Assembly: GCA_029783825.1 (NCBI GenBank)
Contig: JAREIK010002672.1
Span: 1-64,000, forward strand
DNA: 64,000 nucleotides
DNA from: Sapria himalayana
Lineage: Eukaryota > Streptophyta > Magnoliopsida > Malpighiales > Rafflesiaceae
Direction of reading: 5' to 3'
Made by a program: the position numbers and the translations under genes. The notes below the pieces were generated by a model, which did not search any database, had not been told where the DNA came from, and was given only the letters and a program-made list of their open reading frames with translations. Positions 1-10,482 of this stretch are shown here, piece after piece (position 1 is the stretch's first letter; the number at the start of each line of letters is the position of its first letter).

Positions 1-20
1 TCCTCTTCTTCTTTTTCTTT

Positions 21-56
<36 letters not shown>

Positions 57-999
57 CTATTCTTCTTTTTTTTCTTCTTCTTCTTCTTCTTCTTCTCCCT
101 CTTCTTCTTCTTCTTCTTCTTCTTCTTCTTCTTCTTCCTTCTCTTCTTCTTCTTCTTCTTCCTCATCTTCCTCTTCTTCTTCCTCTTTTTATTCTTCTTC
201 TTCTTCATCTTTTTCTTCTTATTCTTCTTCCTCTTATTCTTCTTATTTTTTTTTCTTCTTCTTCTTTTTCTTTTTCTTCTTTGTCATCTTCTTTTTCTTC
301 TTCTTTTTCTTCTTCTTTTTCTTCTTATTCCTCTTCTTCTTCTTATTCTTCTTCTTCCTCTTTTTCTACTTCTTCTTCGCTTCTTCTTCTTCTTCAGCTT
401 CTTCTTCTTCCTCTTCTTCTTCTTCATCTTCTTCTTCTTCCTATTCTTCTTCTTCTTCTTCTTCCTCTTCTTTTTCATCTTCTTCTTCTTCCTCCTCCTC
501 CTCCTTTTCTTCTTCTTCCCCCTCTTCATCATCATCATCATCTTCTTCTTCTTCTTTTTCTTCTTCTTCTTCTTCTTCTTATGCTTCTTCTTCTTCTTCC
601 TCTTCTTCTGCTTCTTCTTCTTATTCTGCTTATTCTTCTTCTACTTCTTTTTCTTCTGCTTCTTCTTCTACTTTTTTTTGTTCTGCTTCTTCTTCTACTA
701 CTTCTTCTTCTTCTTCTTCTTCTGCTTCTGCTTCTTCTTCTTCTTCTTCTTCTTCTTCTGCTTCTTCTTCTTCTTCTTCTTCTTCTTCTGCTTCCTCTTC
801 ATATGGTTTTTCTTATTCTGCTTCTTCTTATTCTGCTTCTTCTTCTACTTCTTCATATTCTTCTTCTTATTCTTCTACTTCTACTGCTTCTTCTCCTGCT
901 ACTTGTTCTTGTTGTTCTTCTTCTTCTACTTCTTCTTCTTTTTCTTTTTCTTCTTCTTCTTCTTCTTCTTCTTCTTCTTCTTCTTTCTTTTCTTCTTCT

Positions 1000-1031
<32 letters not shown>

Positions 1032-1116
1032 TTCCTCCTCTTCTTCTTCTTCTTCTTCTTCTTCCTCATCTTATTATTATTATTATTATTATTATTATTC
1101 TTCTTCTTCTTCCTCC

Positions 1117-1148
<32 letters not shown>

Positions 1149-1422
1149 ATCTTCATCTTTCTCTTTTTCATCATCATCATCATCATCTTCTTATTTTTCT
1201 TCTTCTTCTTCTTCTTCTTTCTCTTTTTCTTCTTCTTTCTCTTTTTCTTCTTCTTTCACTTTTTCTTTTTCTTCTTCTTTCTCTTTTTCTTTTTCTTCTT
1301 CTTCTTCTTCTTATTCTTCCAATTATTCTTCTTCTTCATCTTCTTCCTCTTCTTTTTCTTTTTCTTCTTTCTCTTCTTCTTTTTTTTCTTCTTCTTCTTT
1401 CTCTTCTTCTTCTTTTTTTTTT
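1..1422 (-). repeat. TTC-type pyrimidine array downstream of LINE copy L1
   Basis: An almost uninterrupted TTC-rich array runs off the left edge; its purine strand is the minus strand, the sense strand of the adjoining LINE. Locally the unit has drifted and re-expanded: a pure TTA block at about 1071-1100, TCA/ATC blocks at about 526-541 and 1166-1187, and TGC-containing units at 600-900. A T-run at 1413-1422 marks the A-tail junction with the LINE. Long open frames here (poly-Ser, poly-Leu, poly-Phe, poly-Lys) are by-products of the repeat. Confidence 0.93.
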
Positions 1423-3011
1423 AAATTCATTTTATTATTAATAACCCTCTCTTTTGGTGGAGGAATACCATTTTTACAACCTATATCTACCCGTAGACCT
1501 CTTACACCCATCTTAACCTTAAATCTACTAGCTAGCATATTGAATTATAAAAAAACTTTCTCAAATAAACATTTATTCCCTTATATAAATTAAACTAGAA
1601 TAAGCTAGAGGCTTTGCTCTAGTTTATTTAATTTTCGGCCCGTCTTTCCCATTTTACTATTTTCGGGCCATCTTTTCGGCCCATCTTCTCATTTAAATTC
1701 TTGTAATGTTCGGTAGTTTCCTGTACTCAGCATCTATTTCTCATCTTCCCCGTGTCTCGAGCTCTGCTATTCACGTCATTCCCGAATATTTCCAACTGTC
1801 CTCCTTCTTCTTTTATACACATATGTGCCTACAATATACAAAGAAAACTAGCGCGCCTACAATATAACTTATCTACCCTATTCCCCTTGTCCCTTGTTAT
1901 ACTTATACAACATTTATAATTTCTTCGTTCGCTCCCATTCTCTTTGCCATGCCTTTAATGCTCTGTCTATACGGCTTTTCACGAGTTGCAGCAAGACCTA
2001 AGACGTTCTGCATAACTCTCAGGAGAATAAGAATGTTCGCTTAAAATTATAACAGATAACTTAACCAAAAAAACAACCTCCAAACACGTGTAAACTGCAC
2101 ACCAGATGATCACCCACAGGACCAGGTGATCAGTCGAGAATGACTCTAGTAGTAGTCAATAATCCAGTGATAAACAGCTTATGATTATATGATCTTTTCA
2201 AAGGCAAAATATCTATAAACTGCATTATTTAACCTATAAAAATCCAAAAGATTAGCAATTTAAAAACAAAAGGCTCCATCATAACATCTTCATCCTGCAA
2301 AGAAAACATAAACCAGATACATATCTATACATGTGCACCATTCTGCCACTTTGTATGGAGCTGCACTGCTGAAAAGATGAAGACCTATACTTATCCAAAA
2401 AAACCCATGCATAGATCTAACCCACTTGCTTCTTTTTTAGATTCTTTATTCTAAATTATAGTCTAAATCTTATTTTAAAATTAACTCAGCCTCCACCCTT
2501 CCTAACTCCTAAAGCTTCTATTTAAAAAAACACATACAACTTTGACATCTAATAACACAAAACTAAACCAGAAATTTTTATAACACATGACTCGGTAGGG
2601 CTGATACAGATTACAGGATGTTTCACTTCAGTAGGGCATGAAGTGGTGAACCGGTTAGAGCTTACCTGCAAGAAGAACAGACCAACACAAAAACCACAAA
2701 GTTCCAGCACTTACCTTTTGCCTTTTGTTTTTCTTTTGGACTAGCTTTGCAAGGACAGAAATTTCCCTGCAATGTCATATTCCAGCACAAAAATTCCAGC
2801 ACAAAATTAAATCTTTATCATACCTTCCTAGGCTATTTTATTTGTTCTAATATAAGGAAATGTCATTTTGTCTAAACATGCTATTCCCTTTAGTTTATGC
2901 GGCATGGATTCCACGTCATATTCTATCTCTCCTCTAGTTGAGCCTATTCTAGATAGGCTATCCGCTAGATTATTAGCCTCCCTATATATATGTGTAATTG
3001 AAGCCTTCAAT
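1423..3011 (-). mobile_element. LINE copy L1, 5'-truncated
   Basis: Read on the minus strand this is the last part of ORF2 (RNase H tail, 3011 to 2828), a 3' UTR of about 1.4 kb, and the conserved family 3' end at 1423-1510, just before the A-run and array. The 5' side stops abruptly at another TTC array at about 3012, which belongs to the 3' side of copy L2. Nothing else recognisable lies in the UTR between 1511 and 2827. It is dead because endonuclease and reverse transcriptase are absent. Confidence 0.85.
2828..3011 (-). pseudogene. ORF2 C-terminal fragment (RNase H end) of L1
   Basis: About 60 residues remain open on the minus strand. They include IYREANNLADSL, the last conserved helix of the plant-LINE RNase H domain, and end in FPYIRTNKIA before the stop at 2828. 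The same ending (FPYIRT or close) closes ORF2 in the other copies of this window. The RNase H catalytic residues lie upstream and are missing. The fragment starts exactly where the neighbouring TTC array stops, so it is a 5' truncation, not a decayed full gene. Confidence 0.8.
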
Positions 3012-3137
3012 TCATCCTCTTCTTCTTCTTCTTCTTTCTCTTCTTCTTCTTCTTCTTCTTCTTCTTTCTCTTCTTCTTCTTCTTCTTCTTCATCTTTCTC
3101 TTCTTCTTCTTCTTCTTCTTCTTCTTCATCTTTCTCT

Positions 3138-3172
<35 letters not shown>

Positions 3173-3474
3173 TTCTTCTTATTCTTCTTCCTCTTCTTCT
3201 TCTTATTTTTCCTTTTCTTTTTCTTCTTCTTTTTCTTCTCCTTTTTCTTCTTCTTTTTCTTCTTCTTTTTCTTTTTCTTCTTTTCATCTTCTTTTTCTTG
3301 TTCTTCTTATTCCTCTTCTTCTTCCTTTTCTTTTTCATATTCTTTTTCTTCCTCTTTTTCTTCTTCCTCTTCTCTTCTTCTTCTTCTTCTTCCGCTTCTT
3401 CTTCTTCCTCTTCTTCTTCATCTTCTTCTTCTTCCTCTTCTTCTTCTTCTACCTCTTCTTCTTCTACCTCTTCT

Positions 3475-3512
<38 letters not shown>

Positions 3513-3865
3513 CTCTTCTTCTTCTTCTTCCTCTTCTTTTTCTTCTTCTTCTTCTTCTTCTTCCTCCCCCTCATCATCATCATCATCTTCTTCTTCTTCT
3601 TCTTCTTCTTCTTCTGCTACTTCTTCTTCTTTTTCTTCTTCTTCTTCTTCTTATGCTTCTTTTTTTTTCTTCTTCTTATTCTTCTTCTACTTCTTTTTCT
3701 TCTGCTTCTTCTTCTACTTTTTCTTCTTCTTCTTCTTCTTCTGCTGCTTCTTCTACTTCCTCTTCATCTGGTTTTCTTATTCTGCTTCTTATTCTTCTAC
3801 TTCTTCTGCTTCTTCTCATGTTTCTTGTTCTACTACTACTACTACTTCTTCTTCTTCTTCTTCTT
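3012..3865 (-). repeat. TTC-type array between LINE copies L1 and L2
   Basis: About 0.85 kb of TTC repeats with CTC, TTA, TCA and TGC variants, purine strand on minus. It joins the 3' end of L2 (at about 3866) to the truncated 5' end of L1 (at about 3011) with no other sequence between them. Confidence 0.93.
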
Positions 3866-4982
3866 TTAAAGTTTATTTATTAATTATAACCCTCTCTTTT
3901 GGTAGAGGAATACCATTTTTACAACCTACTTACTTGCTAGCCGTAACCCTTTACACCCTATTCACCTACACTAAGCATTAATTATTATAAATATAATAAA
4001 GTAAACGTGGACAAATATTTGCTCATTCTAATCCATCTAGAGAAAAATTTTGAGATTCTGTTGGGATTTTTAGCATTGTTGCTGCCTGCACTTTGTTGCT
4101 AGTTGAGAGATGAGTTTTTATCCTTCATTCCATTTCTTCAAACTAGCTTCCTTTCCCTCCTCGTCGGGCCTTTAATTATGTCTAGCCACTTTGTTGAGCT
4201 TCAAGAGCTGAAACTTTAGCCTTATGTTTTGCAGGGAAGGCTCTATTAAACGTGGTGCTATCTTCTGAAATCTTCCACAGACACCCATGTAATTGAACTT
4301 CCTCTACCTGTCACCCGCATACATGCCACAAACACAAAGAGAATTCCAGCCTCCAGCTTTCTGCTGGATCTCTTTCTCACTGTTCTGGCTCCTTCGAACC
4401 TAGCATCCATTTCTGCTGTCAGCATAGCAGCTTTTGTGGACTTCATCCATGCCTACAGCATTTGTTGCTCCCATTTGTGGACAGCAGCCTTCTATAGTGT
4501 ACACAACCTAGCCTACTTTTGTGGACTTCTAAATTACATTAAAATAATACAGACACTACAGTAAATTATAACACAAACCACACCTAAACTTAATCCGTTT
4601 AACATGTCCACATCAGAACAAATTCATACAGACTTGGAATTTATAATGCTGGAGATACAGGCACTTGTGCACATGTCTGTTCGTCCTGTTTTAGATATCC
4701 TTGCTGCTAAGAAAAATGCAATAGAAAATAAGAAAAATAGAACAACCGAAACTGCATGTATATAGGCCATTCTTACTCTCTACAGTGTGATTCCAAACCT
4801 GCAGTGAGAACTAGAATTTTTGTGGGGGTATCCAGAGTGTAGCCACATTTTTATTATTCTTTTATACAGAATCTTCCTTTAGGACCTGGAAGAATTGAGC
4901 GAATCAGGAACCTACCATGTGCAGATATAAGAACAAAAGAACTAGAATATTCACAGCAATGATGAAATCTTGTAATATCCTC

Positions 4983-7346
4983 TCAATCTTTTTTGATTAT
5001 TCATATGTATGGGAATTCTTTTTTATCTAGTTTTATAATACCTTTAAATCTTTCTGGAAGAGAGTCTTCTTCATATACATGGGATTCATTAAGTTTTCCT
5101 TCTTTTGCTAATTTATCTGCTAAGGCATTTGCTTCCCTATATATGTATGTGGGCGATGCATTTAAGGATATCATTAATTTTTAATTTCCTCTAACTCCTC
5201 TTCAAATTTCCACGTGCTACTTTTGTTATTCACTAAGTCTACCAATATTTTAGAATCTATTTATATATCTATATTTGTTAGCTCTTTAGAGTAGCATATT
5301 TTGAGTCCATCCCTTAATGCTAATATTTTTGCGTGGAGGGCAGATGACGCATTATTGGGACCTGAGTAGGCAAGTATTAAGTGACCACAAGAGTCCCTTA
5401 AGGCACCTCCTCCACCAGCTAGGCCTATGTTCCTATCAAAGCTACCATCGGTGTTTAGAGCTAATCTACCTTTTTCTGGGTTTTCCCATTTAACTCCTAT
5501 AACTTTTAGTGGTTTGATTTTAGATACTATGAGATTCCATAATATTAGAGTATGAGTATCTAGAAGAGGACTTTGAGCTGCAAGTGGGGAGGATTCCGAG
5601 GTGATTTTTATTTCAATCTTTATTGCTTTCCACATGTCTTCATGGTCCATTTTGTGCCCTTCATATATGCTATTATTCCTAGCTGTCCATATACACCAGA
5701 TAGTAATGTGAGGTATGTTATTTTTAAGCCATTTCTGTGAGCTGTGCTGAAAATGCGCATTACTCCATTTAATTAGTCTATTCTAAGAGGAATATTTGCA
5801 TGTTTTAATCCTATTTCAGACTCTAGTCCTCCCCAGATTTCCATGGCTATATTACCTTGGGAAAACAGATGATCAAGCGATTCTAGTTTTTGCAAACAGC
5901 ATTCACATCTTGAGGCAATTTGTATGCCTTTTGTTTTTATGTTTTCACCTATAGGAATGATATTTGAGAGAACTTTCCATGTATTCGTTTATATTTTTTG
6001 ACTATTATCATTATCCCATATCCATTTAAATAAAGGTTGCATTTCCTTCATACTTCTTACTTTTTCTTTAATGGTTTTAAGTGAGAATATTTTGTCTACA
6101 CTCAAAGTCCATTTCCAACCATTTTTAGTGAGTTTAGAATGTTTTTCCACTAATTCTTTTTGATTGAGCATTTGAATCCAAATTTGAGATGCTTTGTTCT
6201 TATTTCTATTCCTATTTATATCATCCTCTATACAATATTTGGCTCTCATAAATTCAGCCCATAGGTTATTTTTTTCTTTGAGCCTCCACCATCTTTTGCA
6301 CGCCCATGCTTTATCTAGATCATTTAAATCAGTAAAACCGAGGCCTATTTCCTGTAAGGGGTAGCAAAGATCTTTCCATTTTTTTCAATGTAACTTTCTT
6401 TTTCCACTTTTTGATCCCCATAAAAATGGGACAATTCCTTCACTATTCTTTTTTTATCCGATACTGGAAGGTGAGTAATCATCAGATTCTGCATGACTAT
6501 GCTTTGTAACACATGGGTGATCAGAGCAATTCTACCACTCATGGAAAGTATGTCCACTTTCCAGCCAGCAATTTTATTTTTAATTTTTTCAAGTAGGAAA
6601 TCTAGATATATTGATTTTAGTTTTCCTTCTTATATAGGGTATCCAAAATATTGAAGTGCTCCTTTTATTTGTGTGAAACCTATTATTTTGTAGATTCTAT
6701 GGCCTAAACTTATTGGGGCTTTTTTGACAATCATGATTTGGCACTTTTTGTTATTAATTTTCTGTCCTGTTTCTTCTTCTTAGACTTTTAACAACTCCAT
6801 GAGGTTATGTAGGGATCTGGAGCTTCCATTTGTGAAAATGATCAGATCATCAACATAAGCCAAGCATCCCACTAAAGGAGTATTAGAAGGCTGACTAAAC
6901 CGACATATACTTCCGGAGATAATTTTATTTTTGACATTAACAAAGAGGAGCTCTAGGTAGATATTAAAGAGTGTGGGAGAAAGAGGATCACCCTGCCTTA
7001 ATCCTCTCATTGGCTTGATATCTTTTCCTAGTTCTCCATTGATAAGAATTTTAATCCAAGGACTTGATATGCATCTATAAATCAAGTCAGTCCAGGTTTT
7101 AGAAAAACTCTTTCTCATGACAAAACATAGAAGTTTCCATTCAATTCTATCAAAAGCTTTTGAGAGATCTAGTTTTAGCAATACATTATGACCTCTAGAT
7201 TTGGATCCTATTTCTCTGATTATTTGTTTAGCTAAAGAAACATTTTCCATTAATAATCTATTTTTCATAAAACATATGTGTTCTTTAGAAATAATTTTTG
7301 GCAATACTACAGCTAATCTGTTTTGAAGTAGCTTGGTCAAGATTTT
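4983..7346 (-). pseudogene. ORF2 remnant of L2: RT core, zf-RVT region, RNase H
   Basis: The best open piece (7340-6780) begins in the RT palm and contains LDLSKAFDRIEW, LRQGDPLSPTLFNIYLE and the catalytic box, which reads YVDD (6857-6846) where intact family members have YADD. Downstream pieces match the thumb/connection region (ILSMSGRIALITHVLQSIV, about 6550-6470) and RNase H (LALNTDGSFDRNIGLAGGGG, with the acidic residue of ALHAKI changed from E to K, about 5460-5290). The frame breaks several times, including R to TGA in the final FPYIRT motif. The endonuclease domain is deleted. The product would have been the replication enzyme of the LINE, acting in target-primed reverse transcription. 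Confidence 0.82.
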
Positions 7347-8059
7347 TTAACCAAGCAATGTTCACATGAATGCCCCAGTTTATTACAGTAGGAGCAGTAG
7401 CTTGGGAGGTTTTCTGGAATCAATTCTTGCCAGAAACCATCCCCATTTTTATTGCAATTCCATATACGATGAGGGATGTGCTGTAGTAGGTTCACTTTTA
7501 TGCAGAGCCGAGCTACACTTGGTCGAGATAACATGGCAGTGGCACCATCAAGGAGAAGAGGGGTGCCAACTACACTAGCAATATGATAAGGGAGAGCTTA
7601 TCAAAGAAGTGAATAGGCAGCATAGGGAGGAGAAACCAAACCGGGTGTAATGGCGACTCCTGTTTGGTCGTGAAGGAAGGCATCCATCTAAAGGCTTTCA
7701 TAGTATAGCCCGAGATATACCATGCTGCCTTCATCCATACTCTATGAAAGTCCTCCTCGGTGGATAGTTGAATGAGAATATGTTTAGCATCCAAAATGCC
7801 AATTTTTGACAGACCTTTAAGCTTCAGTGATGCGAAGAATGTCGTGATATCTTCAATGCGAGGTCGCCCATGGAAAATTTGCCCACTACCGTGTATTTGT
7901 GAGCTTCATCAAGCATGGCGATATCGAAGGGGAAGAACTCTATCGAGGGTTCTCCGTTTTTTTCCCGTGAATTTCCGAAAAATCAGAATAATGAGGCGTG
8001 GTCCTTTTAATTTGATGAGCAAATGACTTCTTATCAATTAATAGATCAAATTGCTCCAT
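7347..8059 (-). pseudogene. ORF1 remnant of L2 (DUF4283-like domain and zinc knuckle)
   Basis: Starts at an ATG reading MEQFDLLIDKKSF, the same opening as ORF1 of L5 and L13. Frame-broken pieces follow the family order: an N-terminal globular region of DUF4283 type, then PVWFLLPMLPIHFFDKLSL, then SVARLCIKVNLL, then a CCHC knuckle of the form C-x2-C-x4-H-x4-C (CSYCNKLGHSCEHC, about 7395-7355). ORF1 proteins of plant L1 elements bind the element RNA. Several frameshifts and stops make it non-functional, and the protein's C-terminal tail is lost in the internal deletion. Confidence 0.8.
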
Positions 8060-8120
8060 TTTAGCATGAAATCGGCTTCTTCTTCAATAAGAATTGTTGA
8101 TTCTCTCTCTAAAAAATGTG

Positions 8121-8144
8121 TTTCTCTCTCTAGAACTTGAGAGC
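8121..8144 (-). promoter_or_regulatory. 5' leader hairpin motif of L2
   Basis: On the minus strand CTCTC, an 8-nt loop (AAGTTCTA) and GAGAG form a short stem-loop followed by GAGA-rich sequence, about 60 nt before the ORF1 start. The same design recurs at the start of L3, L5 and L13. Function is not known; a promoter or leader role is inferred from position and conservation. Confidence 0.55.
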
Positions 8145-8172
8145 AAAACTTTGCCCATATTTTATTTTATTT

Positions 8173-8931
8173 TGTTTTCTTCTTGTTTTTCTTCTTCTTC
8201 TTCTTCTTCTTCTTCTTCTTCTTCTTTCTCTTCTTCTTCTTCTTCTTCTTCTGCTTCTTCTTCTTCTTCTTCTTCTGCTTCTTCTTCTTCTTCTTCTTCT
8301 TCTTCTTCTGCTTCTTCTTTTTATGCTTCTTCTTCTTCTTCTTCTTCTTCTGCTTCTTCTCCTTTTTCTTTTTTTTTTCTTCTTCTTCTTCTTCTTCTGC
8401 TTCTTCTCCTTTTTCTTTTTTTTTCTTCTTCTTCTATTTCTTCTTCTTCCACTTCTTCTTCTTCTTCTTTTGATTCTTTTTTTGATACTTCTTCTTCTGC
8501 TTCTACTTCTTCTTCTTCTTCTGCTTCTTTTTCTATTTCTTCTCCTTCTTCTTCTTCCTCTTCTTCTTCTTCCTCTTCTTCTACTTCTTCTCCTTATTCT
8601 TCCTCTGCTTCTTCTTCTTCTTTTTTGCTTTATCAACAACAACATCATCATTATCTTTATCTTTTTCTTCTTTTTCCCCCTATTATTATTATTCTTCTTC
8701 TTCCTACGACTTCTCGTCCTTCTTATTCATCTTCTTCTTCCTTCTTCTTCTTCTTCATTTTCTTCTTCCTCGTCCTTCTTATTATTCTTCCTCCTCCTCC
8801 TTCTTCTACTTCATTCTTATTCTTCTACTTCATTCTTCTTCTTCTTCTTCCTCCTCCTCCTCCTCCTCCTCCTCCTTCTTCTTACTTCTTCTTCTTCTTC
8901 TTCTTCCTACTTTTTCTTCTTCTTCTTCTTC

Positions 8932-8966
<35 letters not shown>

Positions 8967-9315
8967 TCTTCTTCTTCTTCTTATTCTTCCTTCTTCGTCT
9001 TCTTCTTCTTCCTCCTCCTCCTCCTCCTTCTTATTCTTCCTTCTTCTTATTCTTCCATCATCATCATCATCATCATCTTCTTCTTCTTCTTCTTTCATCA
9101 TCATCATCATCATCTTCTTCTTCTTCTTTTTCTACTTCTGTTTCTTCTTCTGCTTCTTATTCTGCATCTTCTTCTTCTTCTTCTTCTTCTTCTTCTTCTT
9201 TTTCTGCTTCTTCTTCTTCTTCTTCTTCTTCTTCTTTTTCTGCTTCTTCTTCTACTTCTTCTTCTGCTTCTTATTCATATTCTTCTTTTGCTTCTTCTTC
9301 TGCTTCTTTTTCTGC
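8173..9315 (-). repeat. TTC-type array between LINE copies L2 and L3
   Basis: About 1.1 kb of TTC repeats with striking pure sub-blocks of other triplets: TCC at about 8851-8876, CTA at about 8932-8962, and ATC at about 9056-9077 and 9097-9114. Many units are TGC variants. The T-run at 9316-9323 that closes it is the A-tail of L3. It abuts the 5' leader of L2. Confidence 0.92.
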
Positions 9316-10482
9316 TTTTTTTTGAAAGGTTTCTTTTATTATTAATAACCCTCTCTTTTGGTGAAAGAATACCATTTTTACAATCTACATCTACCCTTAT
9401 CCCTCTTACACCCTTCCTAAACCTTAACCTACAAAATAAAACTTACTTTTCACTCTTGTTTATCAAACCTTTTTAATTACAACATATTTCTTTTGTTATG
9501 TTTAACCCGTGTAAGCTGATTCTTTGGCCTACCTTGTCGTGCCTTCTCTAGCCTTGAGTATTTACTAATGATACTGCCCGGCCCTCTACCAAGCTTGTAA
9601 TAACTATGTCCCACACTTTCTTTCTTTAGCCCATATGTATTAGTTTCAACCCGACCCTACTCCTGACATTCACATATTCCACGTATCTTTGCTAGCTTCA
9701 TTTCTATTTTTGTGCCCCAATAACAAGACATGTAATAAAACGAACATATGAGCAACCTATACTGTCTAACCCTCCTAACTAACTCGAGCCTCTTTGCCCC
9801 ATGTCCCATCCCCTTATAATTACCTTACTGAATCTTGCGCAATCACGTTTTAACAGACTCCTGGTTGACAATAATAAAGACTTCCAAATTTTTAACAATA
9901 ATCAATTAAAATAGTTCCAGCATATCTCCCATCTTTGTGTGCTTCACATCCCATGCTTTTTGCCATGCCTTTAACGCCATCTCTTTTCCACAATAATATG
10001 GTATCATTCATTATTCACCCCTCCGGTCCAGGGTGATGTATGTTTCTCTAGTCTGCATTCTTTAAGCGAGGTATACTGCTCTTCTCACTACAAGTCTGCA
10101 TAGTATATTAGTGTTCATCCCACAGGGTAGGGGTGATTCAAAAGATATGTGTTCCTTGCTGATCTGTCTCTAAACAAAACCATAGAGCACCAAAAGTATA
10201 TCTAATAATACAAACAATCATATTGGTCTCCCCTCAGGACCAGTAAGTATAATTTTAAAATAAGCAAAATATAAATAACCCAAAATTTGAATCCATTCCC
10301 ATTAAACCTACCAATTTTACCAACTCAGATAATAGTCTTTCCTCAGGACCCATGTGACTCTGTGTATGCGCCTTCCTCATCATTTTAGAATGTATAATGT
10401 CTGCAAAAAAAACTCGAAAACAAATAAAATTAATGCCACCACCTAGCTCAAGCCTTATTTCTAATTTAACCTTTTCATGATT

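Larger units (their letters stand above)
3866..8172 (-). mobile_element. LINE copy L2, both ends present, internally deleted
   Basis: On the minus strand: a 5' leader with the family hairpin (8144-8121), ORF1 from 8059, a junction near 7345 where ORF1 jumps straight into the middle of the RT domain, the rest of ORF2 to 4983, a 1.1 kb 3' UTR, and the conserved 3' block at 3961-3866. Compared with copy L5, about 2 kb is missing: the end of ORF1, the whole endonuclease and the first part of RT. Both flanks are TTC arrays. It cannot be autonomous. Confidence 0.85.

Noticed and set aside
281..1441. Open frames of up to 386-460 codons coding for poly-Ser, poly-Leu or poly-Phe in TTC arrays (also 2868-3981 and 8094-9476).
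   Set aside because: They are readings of a trinucleotide repeat that lacks stop codons in several frames; overlapping equivalents occur in other frames and on the other strand.
4258..4446. Small minus-strand open frame in the 3' UTR of L2 (62 codons) and similar short frames in other UTRs.
   Set aside because: No recognisable motif, and the length is expected by chance in non-coding DNA.
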